From CAIJMU01 sp035531315 (GTDB taxonomy: Bacteria; Spirochaetota; Spirochaetia; Treponematales; Rectinemataceae), in the NCBI GenBank assembly GCA_035531315.1, contig DATKTD010000280.1, positions 1 through 48,834 of the forward strand: DNA of 48,834 nucleotides, in the 5' to 3' direction. Numbering within the stretch: position 1 is the stretch's first letter; each line of letters starts with the position of its first letter. The translations under genes were made by a program, and so were the position numbers. Shown here piece by piece: positions 8,542 to 17,428 of the stretch. Below the pieces are notes generated by a model, which made no database searches, was not told the DNA's origin, and saw only the letters and a program-made list of their open reading frames with translations.

Positions 8542-9543
8542 ATGCCCGTCAATCTCAGGGGACGCAGTTTCCTCACCCTCAAGGACTTCAGCACCGAGGA
8601 GATCCGCTACCTTCTCGACCTTTCCCGCGATCTCAAGGCCAAGAAGCGCGCGGGCATCAAGGGGAATCTCCTCAACCGCAAGAACGTCGTCCTCATCTTC
8701 GACAAGGCGAGCACCCGCACCCGCTGCGCCTTCGAGACCTCGATCTGGGACGAGGGCGGTAACGTGACCTTCCTCACCAACTCGCAGATGGGAAAGAAGG
8801 AATCCGTCGAGGACACGGCGAAGGTCCTCGGCCGCATGTACGACGGTATCCAGTATCGCGGCTTCTCGCAGCAGCTCGTCGAGGACCTCGCCAAGTACTC
8901 CGGAGTCCCCGTATGGAACGGTCTCACCGACGACGACCACCCGACCCAGATCCTCGCCGACCTCCTTACCATCGAGGAGAACGTGCACAAGCCCCTCAAC
9001 AAGGTTAAGCTGGTCTACTGCGGCGATGCCAGGAACAACATGGGCAATGCCCTCATGATCGGTTCGGCCAAGATGGGCCTGCACTTCGTCGCCCTCGCTC
9101 CCAAGGAACTTTGGCCCAACGAGAAACTCACCGCGGAGATGAAGGAAGTCGCCTCGAAGACCGGCGCCAAGATCGAGTTCTTCAGTATTGATAAGGTCGA
9201 CGAGGCCCTGAAGGGCGCCGACGCCCTCTACACCGACGTATGGGTCTCCATGGGCGAGGAAGCCAAGTTCGAGGAGCGCATCGCCCAGCTCAAGGCCTAT
9301 TCCGTCACCCCCGAGTTCATGAAAAAGACCGGGAACCCCGACGCCATCTTTCTCCATTGCCTCCCGGCCTTCCACGACACCGAGACGGACGTGGGCAAGG
9401 ACATCGAGAAGAAGTACGGACTCAAATCCATGGAAGTCGCCGACGCGGTCTTCCGCTCCCCCGCCTCGAAGGTCTTCGACGAGGCCGAGAACCGCCTCCA
9501 CACGATCAAGGCCGTGATGGTCGCGACCATCGGGGATCTCTAG
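8542..9543 (+). CDS. argF: Ornithine carbamoyltransferase
   Basis: A 333-residue enzyme, the normal family length, converting carbamoyl phosphate and ornithine to citrulline and phosphate. The ATG at 8542 follows AAGGAGG at six bases; the frame is open further upstream but would swallow the promoter. Diagnostic motifs are the carbamoyl-phosphate loop STRTRCAFE (residues 57-65), HPTQILADLLTI, and the ornithine-site HCLPAFHD near residue 273. No arginine deiminase or carbamate kinase genes flank it, so I favour the biosynthetic name, but sequence alone does not exclude a catabolic (arcB) role. The last codons lie in a 24-base tandem duplication, and a terminator follows. Confidence 0.95.
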   Translation: MPVNLRGRSFLTLKDFSTEEIRYLLDLSRDLKAKKRAGIKGNLLNRKNVVLIFDKASTRTRCAFETSIWDEGGNVTFLTNSQMGKKESVEDTAKVLGRMYDGIQYRGFSQQLVEDLAKYSGVPVWNGLTDDDHPTQILADLLTIEENVHKPLNKVKLVYCGDARNNMGNALMIGSAKMGLHFVALAPKELWPNEKLTAEMKEVASKTGAKIEFFSIDKVDEALKGADALYTDVWVSMGEEAKFEERIAQLKAYSVTPEFMKKTGNPDAIFLHCLPAFHDTETDVGKDIEKKYGLKSMEVADAVFRSPASKVFDEAENRLHTIKAVMVATIGDL

Positions 9544-9583
9544 CTCGCGACCATCGGGGATCTCTAGGTCGCGACCATCGCGG
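9521..9583. repeat. 24-bp tandem duplication across the argF stop codon
   Basis: The unit TCGCGACCATCGGGGATCTC plus TAG and one base occurs at 9521-9544 and again at 9545-9568, followed by a partial third copy (TCGCGACCATCGCGG). The duplication repeats the last codons and stop of argF beyond its real stop. It probably arose by slippage. Confidence 0.85.
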
Positions 9584-9627
9584 TGTTTCCGGCCGAGGAA
9601 CCCCGATTCCGCGCCGCCATTCGCAAG

Positions 9628-9656
9628 GCCCTCCAGTCACCGGAGGGCTTTTTTTT
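9628..9656 (+). terminator. Rho-independent terminator after argF
   Basis: A perfect 7-base stem (GCCCTCC / GGAGGGC) with a 7-base loop is followed directly by eight T residues. It separates argF from the amidase gene. Confidence 0.9.
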
Positions 9657-9691
9657 CATCGGGCAGGCAAGCGCCGCGGTTTTTGCCGCAC

Positions 9692-9697
9692 TATAAT
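9692..9697 (+). promoter_or_regulatory. -10 box TATAAT of the amidase gene
   Basis: A perfect TATAAT 23 bases before the ATG at 9721, after the argF terminator. The -35 region is weak by eye. Confidence 0.5.
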
Positions 9698-9720
9698 AGC
9701 CTCGAGCGACAGGAGGCAGC

Positions 9721-11214
9721 ATGGCAAACATCGTCGATTATCATAAGTATGATGGCTTAGGGCTCGCCGGACTCGTGCAGAGGGGGGAGGTTTCGGCCCT
9801 CGAGCTCGTAGAGGAGGCGATCCGCCGCATAGAAGCCCACAATCCGGCCTTGAACGCGGTCGTCACGAAGCTCTACGACGGAGCGAGGGCGGATGCGGGG
9901 AAAAGCCCCAGGGAGGGGACCTTCGCGGGCGTGCCATTCCTGGCAAAGGACCTCCTGGCCACGATCGCCGGGGTGCCGACGAGCTGTGGCAACCGCCTCC
10001 TCAAGAATATGCCGGCTTCCGTCGACAGCGAACTCGTGCGTCGCTGGCGGAAGGCCGGGCTCATCGTCGTGGGAAAGACCAACACGCCGGAGTTCGGCCT
10101 GACGCCTTACACCGAACCCCTGGCCTTCGGCCCCACGCGCAATCCCTGGAATCTTTCGAGGACGCCTGGCGGCTCGTCGGGCGGTTCCGCGGCTGCTGTC
10201 GCGGCACGAATCGTGCCCATGGCCTCCGGGGGCGACGGCGGTGGGTCCATCCGCATCCCCGCCTCGGCCTGCGGCCTCTTCGGCATGAAGCCCACCCGTG
10301 GCCGAAATCCGACAGGCCCTCTCTTCGGCGAGGCCTGGCACGGTTTCGCGATCGAACACGCCCTCACTCGCTCCGTCCGCGATTCGGCGGCCCTCCTCGA
10401 CGCCACCGAGGGCATCGACATCGGCGCTCCTTACGCCGCGCCACCCCACGAAGGCAGCTTTCTCTCTGCCGTCGGCAGACGCCCCGGCAAGCTGCGCATC
10501 GCCTTCACCGCGTCGCCCCTTCTCGGCAAAAAGGTGGACCAGGAACTCCTGCGGGGTCTCGACGATACCGTCAGGCTCCTCGAGGGACTGGGCCATACCC
10601 TCGTCGAGGCGCGACCGCCCGTGGACGGAGATGCCTTCTCTCTGGCCTTCATCACGATCCTCGCCGCCGAGCTCCGCGCCGATATAGAGGAGGTCGCCCG
10701 CGCGGCGGGCAAGCGCGTGTCGGTGACGGACTTCGATCCTTCCACCTTCGGTCTCGGTATGCTGGGCAAGGCCATGGGAGCCTCCGAGTACGCGAGCGCA
10801 GCCCGCTACCTCCAGGTCGAGGCCCGGAAGATCGCCGCCTTCTGCGAAGACTTCGATTTCCTCCTCACCCCCACCCTTTCCAAGCCTCCTGTGGAAATAG
10901 GCTCGCTTCAGCCCTCCGCGGGAGAGAAGGCTCTGATAAGACTCATAGGGGCGATCGACGGCGGCGGCATCCTCAAGGCCATGGGCATCATCAAAGCCCT
11001 CGCCGCCCAGACCTTCGAGTTCATACCCTGGACCCCCGTCTTCAATGTCACCGGACAGCCGGCCATGTCGGTGCCTCTTTGCTGGAGCTCAGACGGAATG
11101 CCCATGGGCATGCACTTCGTCGGTCGCTTCGGCGACGAGGCGGGTCTCTTCAGCCTGGCCGGCCAGCTCGAAGAAGCGAGGCCATGGAAGGACAGATCGC
11201 CAGTGGGCTTTTGA
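9721..11214 (+). CDS. Amidase-signature family hydrolase
   Basis: A 497-residue amidase of the GatA/6-aminohexanoate-cyclic-dimer hydrolase superfamily, hydrolysing C-N amide bonds. The ATG has AGGAGG five bases upstream. The Ser-cisSer-Lys catalytic triad is visible: Lys76 in FLAKD, the cis-Ser at 152 in TPGGSSGGSAA, and nucleophile Ser176 in GGDGGGSIRIPA, with the family's 24-residue spacing between the two serines. It is unlikely to be the tRNA amidotransferase subunit GatA, because gatB and gatC are absent and the C-terminal half (a helical part around ASEYASAARYLQVEARKIAAF) fits catabolic amidases better. Its physiological substrate is unknown. No membrane segment is seen, so it is probably cytoplasmic. 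Confidence 0.9.
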   Translation: MANIVDYHKYDGLGLAGLVQRGEVSALELVEEAIRRIEAHNPALNAVVTKLYDGARADAGKSPREGTFAGVPFLAKDLLATIAGVPTSCGNRLLKNMPASVDSELVRRWRKAGLIVVGKTNTPEFGLTPYTEPLAFGPTRNPWNLSRTPGGSSGGSAAAVAARIVPMASGGDGGGSIRIPASACGLFGMKPTRGRNPTGPLFGEAWHGFAIEHALTRSVRDSAALLDATEGIDIGAPYAAPPHEGSFLSAVGRRPGKLRIAFTASPLLGKKVDQELLRGLDDTVRLLEGLGHTLVEARPPVDGDAFSLAFITILAAELRADIEEVARAAGKRVSVTDFDPSTFGLGMLGKAMGASEYASAARYLQVEARKIAAFCEDFDFLLTPTLSKPPVEIGSLQPSAGEKALIRLIGAIDGGGILKAMGIIKALAAQTFEFIPWTPVFNVTGQPAMSVPLCWSSDGMPMGMHFVGRFGDEAGLFSLAGQLEEARPWKDRSPVGF

Positions 11215-11231
11215 CGCGCGGCTTCGCGATT

Positions 11232-11259
11232 TTGCGCCGCCTCCTTCGGATGCTATATT
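11232..11259 (+). promoter_or_regulatory. Promoter of the quinone oxidoreductase gene
   Basis: TTGCGC, a 16-base spacer and TATATT lie in the gap after the amidase gene, about 58 bases before the ATG at 11318. Confidence 0.5.
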
Positions 11260-11317
11260 CCCTCCTCGACGGCCCGATCGCCGCCAAGCCATTCAGGGCC
11301 GATGAGAGGAGTCCTCG

Positions 11318-12280
11318 ATGAAAGCCATTGTCGTCCGCGAATTCGGTGGTCCCGAAGTCATGAAGCTGGAGGAGGTTCCGACACCGCGACCCGCCTCGGG
11401 CCAGGTTCTCGTTCGAGTCGGGGCGGCGGGAGTCAACCCCGCTGATACCTACACGAGGAGCGGAACCTACGCGATCAAGCCGCCTCTGCCCTACACGCCG
11501 GGAACGGACGGCGCCGGCATAGTCGAGGCCATCGGCGAGGGGGTGAGTCGCTTCAGACCCGGGGATCGGGTCTACCTGGCCCGCACGATCTCGGGAAGCT
11601 ACGCGGAATTCGCGCTGGCTACGGAGGCCCAGGTCCACAGCCTTCCGGAAGCCGTCAGCTTTTCCCAGGGAGCCGGCATCTATGTCCCCTACGGCACGGC
11701 CTACCACGCTCTTTTCCACCAAGCCCTGGCCAAACCCGGAGAAACCCTCCTCGTCCATGGAGCCTCTGGCGGGGTGGGCATCGCCGCGCTGCAGATCGCG
11801 CATTCCAGGGGTATCCCCGCCTTCGGCACGGCCGGCAGTCCACGGGGTCGCGAACTCGCGCTACGAGAAGGCGCGCAAGGCGTCTTCGATCACGACGAAG
11901 CCGGCTATATCGAAAAGCTCCTCGATGCCACGGGAGGCCGAGGCTTCGATGTCATTCTCGAGATGCTGGCCAACGTCAACCTGGGCAAGGACCTCAAGCT
12001 CCTCGCCCCCGAAGGCCGTGTCGTGATCATCGGGAGCAGGGGCGACGTCACTATCACGCCGAGGGACTTGATGAGCCGCAGGGCCGCGATACACGCATTT
12101 ACGCTTTGGGCGGTAAAGGCGGCAGAAGAGGCCGAGATCCACGCGGCCCTCGCCGCGGGAATGGAAAGCGGGGTCGTCAAGCCGGTCGTCGGAAAGGAAC
12201 TGCCCCTGGCCGAGGCGGCCCAGTCGCATCGCGCGGTGATGGAAAAAGGCGCCTTCGGGAAGATAGTCCTCGTGCCCTGA
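11318..12280 (+). CDS. NADPH:quinone oxidoreductase / zeta-crystallin-like MDR protein
   Basis: A 320-residue medium-chain dehydrogenase/reductase of the zinc-independent quinone reductase group. The ATG follows GAGGAG at six bases. The N-terminal GroES-like part holds GAAGVNPADTYTRSGTY and the family marker YTPGTDGAGIVEAIGEG. The Rossmann part has the nucleotide loop VHGASGGVGIAALQIA near residue 150, and the typical end LAEAAQSHRAVMEKGAFGKIVL. No cysteine or histidine cluster for structural zinc is present. The likely reaction is NADPH-dependent reduction of quinones or enones in the cytoplasm. There is no operon partner: an independent promoter lies upstream and another promoter-like box follows. 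Confidence 0.92.
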   Translation: MKAIVVREFGGPEVMKLEEVPTPRPASGQVLVRVGAAGVNPADTYTRSGTYAIKPPLPYTPGTDGAGIVEAIGEGVSRFRPGDRVYLARTISGSYAEFALATEAQVHSLPEAVSFSQGAGIYVPYGTAYHALFHQALAKPGETLLVHGASGGVGIAALQIAHSRGIPAFGTAGSPRGRELALREGAQGVFDHDEAGYIEKLLDATGGRGFDVILEMLANVNLGKDLKLLAPEGRVVIIGSRGDVTITPRDLMSRRAAIHAFTLWAVKAAEEAEIHAALAAGMESGVVKPVVGKELPLAEAAQSHRAVMEKGAFGKIVLVP

Positions 12281-12385
12281 TCCACCGACCGCTCATTGCC
12301 GTCAGACGGCTCGGAAAGGGGGGAAGGTACTCCTCCCCCTTCCGGGGACGAGTCCAAAGGGCGGGCATCCCGGAGCATTTGGCGT

Positions 12386-12391
12386 TACAAT
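12386..12391 (+). promoter_or_regulatory. -10 box placed for a leaderless transcript
   Basis: TACAAT ends seven bases before the ATG at 12399. No Shine-Dalgarno sequence is present, so the mRNA would start at or next to the start codon. The -35 region is not convincing. Confidence 0.4.
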
Positions 12392-12398
12392 TCCGGCA

Positions 12399-12983
12399 AT
12401 GGAGATAATCATCGCCCTCGACAGCTACGACGACCTCTTTTCCGACTTCGACATCCGGGACTACGGAGAGCGCGCGCTTTCATGGGATCTCCTCGACGAA
12501 TTGCATGTCCGACTGCGTCGCACCCGCAAGCTATCCGAGCTGGAGATCGTCTTCATTCTACCCTCGGCACTCCGCCGCGCCGATCACGAGCTCCTGATCG
12601 TCGAACGCATGCGCTCTTTCTTCGACGAGCGGCGGGATAACTACTTCCGCGAAGACCGCAAGGCGAAGCGCCTGTCCCTGCTCTACCTCGCCATCGGCCT
12701 CGTGCTCTCTATCGGGGCCAACCTCGTGGTGGAGCGTTTTTCCTTTCTTCCCCTCTTCGGCGACTTCGTCCTCATCCCCTCCTGGTTTTTCGTATGGAGC
12801 GGCTTCGACCTCCTCATAACGAATCGCAAGGAGATATCCCGCAAAAGAAAGTACTACGAGGCCCTCTCGACCTCGCGGACGCGTTTCAGAAACCTCGAGG
12901 ATTTCGGCCCCCAGATGGCTGCCGCCCCCCTCGTCTCGGCGACGCCGCCCACGGCGACGCCGCAGCCCGGCGATCCTCGCTAG
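12399..12983 (+). CDS. Two-helix membrane protein of unknown function
   Basis: A 194-residue protein I do not recognise as a named family. Residues 1-85 are soluble and charged (LDELHVRLRRTRKLSELEIVFILP). Two hydrophobic segments follow near residues 90-108 (LSLLYLAIGLVLSIGANLV) and 115-137 (LPLFGDFVLIPSWFFVWSGF). A basic stretch (NRKEISRKRKYYEAL) and a proline-rich tail complete it. Both ends are probably cytoplasmic. There is no ribosome site upstream of the ATG, only a close -10 box. Its stop codon overlaps that of the convergent DUF445 gene in a CTAG palindrome, so the two 3' ends have no free DNA between them. Confidence 0.72.
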   Translation: MEIIIALDSYDDLFSDFDIRDYGERALSWDLLDELHVRLRRTRKLSELEIVFILPSALRRADHELLIVERMRSFFDERRDNYFREDRKAKRLSLLYLAIGLVLSIGANLVVERFSFLPLFGDFVLIPSWFFVWSGFDLLITNRKEISRKRKYYEALSTSRTRFRNLEDFGPQMAAAPLVSATPPTATPQPGDPR

Positions 12984-14647
12984 TGCAGCAAGGCCAGCAG
13001 CGACTGAATGAGGCCTATCGCCGCGCCGAGGACGCCGCCGATGATGGTAATCCAGAGGAGCTCTCGGTCGACGATGCCGAGGATGAGTCGCTCGACCTCG
13101 ATCATCTCGAGTTCGTCGATGCGATCGACCACCATGGCGCGAATATCGACTCCCTCGAGGATGCGCTCCGTCTGCGCGGCGACGAGGTCGATGGCCCGGC
13201 GCGCGAGCCAAGACGAAAGCTCCTTTCGGCGCGCCTCGTCGAGGCCGGTGAGCTCGCCGAGGCTCGTCCCGCGCAGACCCGAAGCGAGGACCTCGGCAAA
13301 GCGGGCCGAGGCGGCATTGAGGCTGGGCCCACCCTCCTTCGCGCCATTCCCTCCCGAGCCATCGGACTCTCCCCCGGCTATAGACTGCCCGGATAGAAAG
13401 GTCGCGAGCGATCGCGATGCGTCGCGGGCCAATGCCTCGGAGGAAATCCCGAGGCCGCCCATGAAGCCGCCGATGGTGGCGCCTGCCCCAGCCGTCGCGA
13501 GTTCGGCGGCTCGCCCCGCCAAGGCCGGCCCGTGGTCGCGCAGCGCATCGACGAGGGCGTCGGCCGCCGCGAAGGCAGCTTCGCGGGAAAGAATGCCGGA
13601 AGCGGCCCGGGAAAGCGGCTCCCTGGCCATCGAGGAGAAGGCGTCGATGGCCGATTCCGAGACGCGTCCGGGCATCGCCGGATCGCGGAGGAGACGCGAG
13701 ATCGACGCGACGAGATCCTCCAGGGTTTCGGGCATGGTTTCGGACAACTTGCGCTCGTAACCCGCGAGACCGACGAAGAGTCGCTGCACGAGGCCCAGTC
13801 TTTCGATGGCTCCATGGACGATCCCTCTCGCCTCCTCTTCCATGCTCCGCCTCATGCCAGGCCCGCCCAAGAGGGATTCGACTCCAGGAACCGCTGCGCG
13901 ATAGAGACCCTCGGAGAGCGCCCTCACAATCGGCTCGAGAACCTCGGGAGGGATGAGATCGGCCAATCTCGAAGCCCCCATGGATCCGCCGTCGTCCCTC
14001 TGAGTGAGGAGGCCGGGCGTCGAGCCGGCTCCACCCTGGATCCCTGTCCGCGAATCCTTTACATCGAATATGGATTCGATGCCGCGAACGAGGGCCGACC
14101 TGAGCCTCTCCGCGTTGTCCGGGGCGAAGAGTCGCATGGCAATATCGCGGGCTCCTTCGGGTGGGAGGACGACAGAGAGGGGAACGGCCTCGAGCGAGAC
14201 CATCGCCGTCGCGATCGAGGCCTCGAGTGCGCCCGCGAAGGCCGGCGAAGCGGCAAGCCTCCTCCAGGTCTCGGCGCTCAGCTCGGCGAGCGGCCCTTCC
14301 TCCGCCGCGTCGAGCGCGGCAGCGAGCGTCTCGCCCGCGTCGCGGGAGCCGGCCTCGGAGAGTCCCTCGCCGATGCCGCGCTCGAGGGCCTGGAATACCT
14401 CGGGCGCGGCCATTCTGGCCCTGAGAATGTCGGCGGTGAAGAGCTCGGCGGCCACCATTTCCCCGATGCTCGAGGCCAATCTCGCGCGGCCCCGCGGGAG
14501 GATGCCGGGCGTGAAGGGCACAGGCAGGCCGAAGATACGCCATTCCTTGAGGGGTCTGAAGAGCATCTTGATCGCTAGCCAGTTCGTAAACCAGCCGATG
14601 ATGCCCCCGACCAGGGGCGGAAGTATCCAGAAGCGAAAAAAAGACAC
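12980..14647 (-). CDS. DUF445 family membrane protein
   Basis: A 555-residue protein if started at the GTG at 14647, which sits after a G-rich tract. A further in-frame ATG at 14734 would overlap the ribosome site of the divergent neighbour and is less likely. The N-terminus has the DUF445 hallmark: a first membrane helix (WILPPLVGGIIGWFTNWLAI) followed by KMLFRPLKEWRIFGLPVPFTPGILPRGR in pieces. The long middle is alanine-rich and helical. A second helix closes the protein (LLWITIIGGVLGAAIGLIQ). The family (YheB-like) is widespread; its role in the envelope is not established. Its stop codon shares CTAG with the preceding gene. Confidence 0.88.
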   Translation of the reverse strand: MSFFRFWILPPLVGGIIGWFTNWLAIKMLFRPLKEWRIFGLPVPFTPGILPRGRARLASSIGEMVAAELFTADILRARMAAPEVFQALERGIGEGLSEAGSRDAGETLAAALDAAEEGPLAELSAETWRRLAASPAFAGALEASIATAMVSLEAVPLSVVLPPEGARDIAMRLFAPDNAERLRSALVRGIESIFDVKDSRTGIQGGAGSTPGLLTQRDDGGSMGASRLADLIPPEVLEPIVRALSEGLYRAAVPGVESLLGGPGMRRSMEEEARGIVHGAIERLGLVQRLFVGLAGYERKLSETMPETLEDLVASISRLLRDPAMPGRVSESAIDAFSSMAREPLSRAASGILSREAAFAAADALVDALRDHGPALAGRAAELATAGAGATIGGFMGGLGISSEALARDASRSLATFLSGQSIAGGESDGSGGNGAKEGGPSLNAASARFAEVLASGLRGTSLGELTGLDEARRKELSSWLARRAIDLVAAQTERILEGVDIRAMVVDRIDELEMIEVERLILGIVDRELLWITIIGGVLGAAIGLIQSLLALLH

Positions 14648-14745
14648 GAGCGAACCCCCCGAAGGCAGGAATCGAGGACCGTGGCATCGCCACGCGTCGC
14701 CTGATATGATGATCTTATGTCGCAATCGCGGCAAGGAGGATCGCC

Positions 14746-15897
14746 TTGACAGGACGAGAACGAGTGCTCGCCGCCCTGGCTCACGAGGAACCCGACCGGG
14801 TGCCCCTCGTCATCGGCGGCACGAACGCCACGGGCATCAAGATGAAATCGTACCGCGCCCTCGCGGCCCTTCTCGGGGAAGAGCCGGGAGATCGTTATAT
14901 TTATGACTGGCCGGAGCTGGGCACGGCGCTTCCCACCGAGGGAATCCTCGAACGCCTCGGCGCCGACACGCGATCAATCCTCGACCGCTTTCCCGCCTTC
15001 GTGTACGAAAGGGCCAAGGCGCGGCCGCCGCACGCCGACTTTATCGACGACTGGGGCGGAGGCGCCAAGGAGATCGAGCCCGGTTCCTGGTATCCCGGCA
15101 TCCATCCGCTGGCGGCGGCGACCTCGATCGCCGAGATCGAAGCCTACCCCTGGCCCGACATGGACGACCCCACGAGGGTGGCCAATGTTCGGGCCGAAGC
15201 CCGCGCCCTCGCGGCCGACGGCCGACACGCCGTCATCGGCTGCCCCTGGCTCCTTTTTCCCTTCGAGAGGGCCCAGGCGATGCGCGGCCTCGACAACTTC
15301 CTCGCCGACATGGTGGCCGAACCCGAGTTCGCCTCGGCCCTGCTCTGGAAAATCGAGGGCCTCTGCAAGACCCTCATGGGCCATTTCCTCGACGAGGCCG
15401 GCGACGCCCTCGACATGATCAAGATCGGCGACGACTTGGGGATGCAGGAAAATCTCCTCATATCGCCCACGACTTATCGGGAAATACTCAGGCCGGTCCA
15501 CGCCGATCTCATCGACTTCATCAAATCGAGGACGAAGGCGAAAGTCTTCTTCCACACCGATGGAGACGTCTACGATCTCATTCCCGACTTCATCGAGCTC
15601 GGCGTCGACATCCTCAACCCCATCCAGTCGAGCGCCGGCCGAATGTCGGACCTCCCCCGCCTCAAGCGGGAGTATGGGGACAACCTGGTCTTCTGCGGAG
15701 CCATCGATACCCAGCGCATCCTTCCCTACGGCAGCCCCGAGGAGGTCAAGGCGGAAGTGAGGCGAGTCATCGACACGCTCGGAAGCGGCGGCGGCTACAT
15801 GCTCGCGGCCGTCCATACCATCATGAACGAGGTCCCCCCCGAGAACATCCTCGCCATGGTCGACGCGGCGAAGGAGTACGGTGGCTACAAGGCGTAG
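14746..15897 (+). CDS. Uroporphyrinogen decarboxylase-family protein (methyltransferase-like)
   Basis: A 383-residue TIM-barrel protein of the UroD/MtaA/CmuA superfamily. TTG at 14746 is the start, with AAGGAGG seven bases upstream. Typical parts are the N-terminal TGRERVLAALAHEEPDRVPL, the mid-barrel KIGDDLGMQENLLISPTTYRE, HTDGDVYDLIPDFIELGVDI near 270, and GGGYMLAAVHTIMNEVPPEN near the C-terminus. It lacks the strict HemE signature, and no other haem genes are near. It more likely acts on a methylated cofactor or corrinoid, or on another substrate, than in haem synthesis. No corrinoid protein is adjacent, so the substrate cannot be named. Its last 13 bases overlap the 3' end of the convergent response regulator gene. 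Confidence 0.88.
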   Translation: MTGRERVLAALAHEEPDRVPLVIGGTNATGIKMKSYRALAALLGEEPGDRYIYDWPELGTALPTEGILERLGADTRSILDRFPAFVYERAKARPPHADFIDDWGGGAKEIEPGSWYPGIHPLAAATSIAEIEAYPWPDMDDPTRVANVRAEARALAADGRHAVIGCPWLLFPFERAQAMRGLDNFLADMVAEPEFASALLWKIEGLCKTLMGHFLDEAGDALDMIKIGDDLGMQENLLISPTTYREILRPVHADLIDFIKSRTKAKVFFHTDGDVYDLIPDFIELGVDILNPIQSSAGRMSDLPRLKREYGDNLVFCGAIDTQRILPYGSPEEVKAEVRRVIDTLGSGGGYMLAAVHTIMNEVPPENILAMVDAAKEYGGYKA

Positions 15898-17393
15898 GGA
15901 GAGGGCGAGCCAGACACCGGCTTTCGATCGCCCACGCGGCGCTCGATCACGAGGAAGGAGGCGTCGTCGGAGGCGCATTCCTCCTGGGCCTCCTCCCTGG
16001 CCGATTGGACGAAATCGACCAGGGGCAAGTCCCTTCTTCCCTCGACGAGTCGTACGACGGCCTGGAGATCCCTATCCCTGCGCTCGAAGGCCTCGAAGAG
16101 ACCGTCAGACAGGACGAGGAGCCTTCCTCCGGGACCTATCATGCCTTCGATCTCGACAAGGGCGGGCTTTTCCGAAAAGCCCAGGGCCTGACCCTCCCCA
16201 ATCAAAGCCTCCGCTGGCCCACCCGCGGGGAGGAGCACGAGGGGAGGATGCCCGGCCCTGACGAGGACGAAGCGGCCGGTGGCGCGCTCGACGAAGCCGA
16301 TCGCGATGCTGAAGAAGATGGGATCGACGCCGATCCTGTTGCCGCGATAGCTCTCGTCGACCTTGGCAAGGAGGGCCTTCGGCCCGAGGCTCCCATCCTC
16401 CGCGACGAGACGCCGGATCAGCTCCCGAAGCTGCCAGGCGACGAGGGAGGCGAGGGAACCGTGTCCCATCACATCGAGACCGAAGAAGCAGAAGCGATCC
16501 CCCTCCATGGGGAAGACATCGTACAGGTCGCCCGAACCCGAGGGACAGGGCAGCAGAAAGCCGTCCGTCACATAGCCCGGACCAGCCGCGTCGGGTCCGG
16601 GCAGGTTGGCGAGAAAGACAGCATTGAGCGAATCGGCCGAACTCTCGAGGAGACCACGCTCCTTCGCGCTCATGCGGTCGAGGATCACCAGCGAACCGGA
16701 AGACTCTCCGCCTTCCCGCGTCAGGGTCTCGACCCTGAGGACGACGCTCTTGGCGCTCCCGTCGGCCGAGACGACGAGCCGCTTGGTCTCGACTCCATCC
16801 CTCGACGGCATCGCACTCACCCCGAAATCTATGAAGCGGGAAAGCGATTGCCCCCGGGCGCCCTCGATATTCGCGAGGCCGAACAGGTCGAGAGCCGCAT
16901 GGTTGGCGTGGACGATGCCACCGGCCACGTCGAGGAGAAGCGCGGGCAACTCGAGGATCTCGAGCAAGGGCTCCGTCATCGGGAGGCGCCTGGCCGCATG
17001 GTGCGCGAGGCGGGGAGCCGAGCGGGGAGAGGAGAGAGCCATCGAAATATTGGCGGCAAGCTCCCTTTCATTGAAGGGCTTTATGAGATAGGCGGCCGGG
17101 GCTGTCCGCGCCGCCCGGGCGAGCGTTTCCGGATCGGAATAGGCCGTAAGGTATATCACCGGTATGTCGAACTCGGCCTTGATCCGATAGGCCGCGTCTA
17201 TGCCGTCGGAAGAGCCTTCGAGTCTGATGTCCATTATGACGACATCGGGCTTGCAGTCGTTCACGGCCTCGGCAATCCCCTCGCTCGACGAAAGCACGAG
17301 GGGCACGACGTAGCCGAGGCTTTCTAGGTCCTCTCTGATCTCTTCGCCCACTATCGGCTCGTCCTCTACGACGAGAATTCTTTCCTTCGCCAT
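15885..17393 (-). CDS. Response regulator with PAS and SpoIIE/PP2C phosphatase output
   Basis: A 502-residue protein. Residues 1-125 are a receiver domain with acidic E10/D11, phosphoacceptor D55 (VIMDIRLEG), the switch Thr in VIYLTAYSD and the Lys in YLIKPFNE. Residues about 140-250 resemble a PAS sensor (LLEILELPALLLDVAGGI). The C-terminal 240 residues are an RsbU-type PP2C phosphatase with all metal-site motifs: SGDLYDVF, GLDVMGHGS, LSDGLFEAF and SDDASFLV. The predicted job is to dephosphorylate an anti-sigma-factor antagonist when phosphorylated by its kinase; no STAS or anti-sigma gene is in the window. It lies 35 bases after the histidine kinase, with GGGGTAGG before its ATG, and is probably cotranscribed with it. 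Confidence 0.93.
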   Translation of the reverse strand: MAKERILVVEDEPIVGEEIREDLESLGYVVPLVLSSSEGIAEAVNDCKPDVVIMDIRLEGSSDGIDAAYRIKAEFDIPVIYLTAYSDPETLARAARTAPAAYLIKPFNERELAANISMALSSPRSAPRLAHHAARRLPMTEPLLEILELPALLLDVAGGIVHANHAALDLFGLANIEGARGQSLSRFIDFGVSAMPSRDGVETKRLVVSADGSAKSVVLRVETLTREGGESSGSLVILDRMSAKERGLLESSADSLNAVFLANLPGPDAAGPGYVTDGFLLPCPSGSGDLYDVFPMEGDRFCFFGLDVMGHGSLASLVAWQLRELIRRLVAEDGSLGPKALLAKVDESYRGNRIGVDPIFFSIAIGFVERATGRFVLVRAGHPPLVLLPAGGPAEALIGEGQALGFSEKPALVEIEGMIGPGGRLLVLSDGLFEAFERRDRDLQAVVRLVEGRRDLPLVDFVQSAREEAQEECASDDASFLVIERRVGDRKPVSGSPSPYAL

Positions 17394-17428
17394 ATCCTAC
17401 CCCTTTGCCTGAGCGGCAGATCCGCAAC

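Noticed and set aside
12558..14693. Minus-strand open frame of 711 codons
   Set aside because: It overlaps the DUF445 gene in another frame and is Arg/Gly-rich, which is typical for out-of-frame reading of GC-rich DNA.
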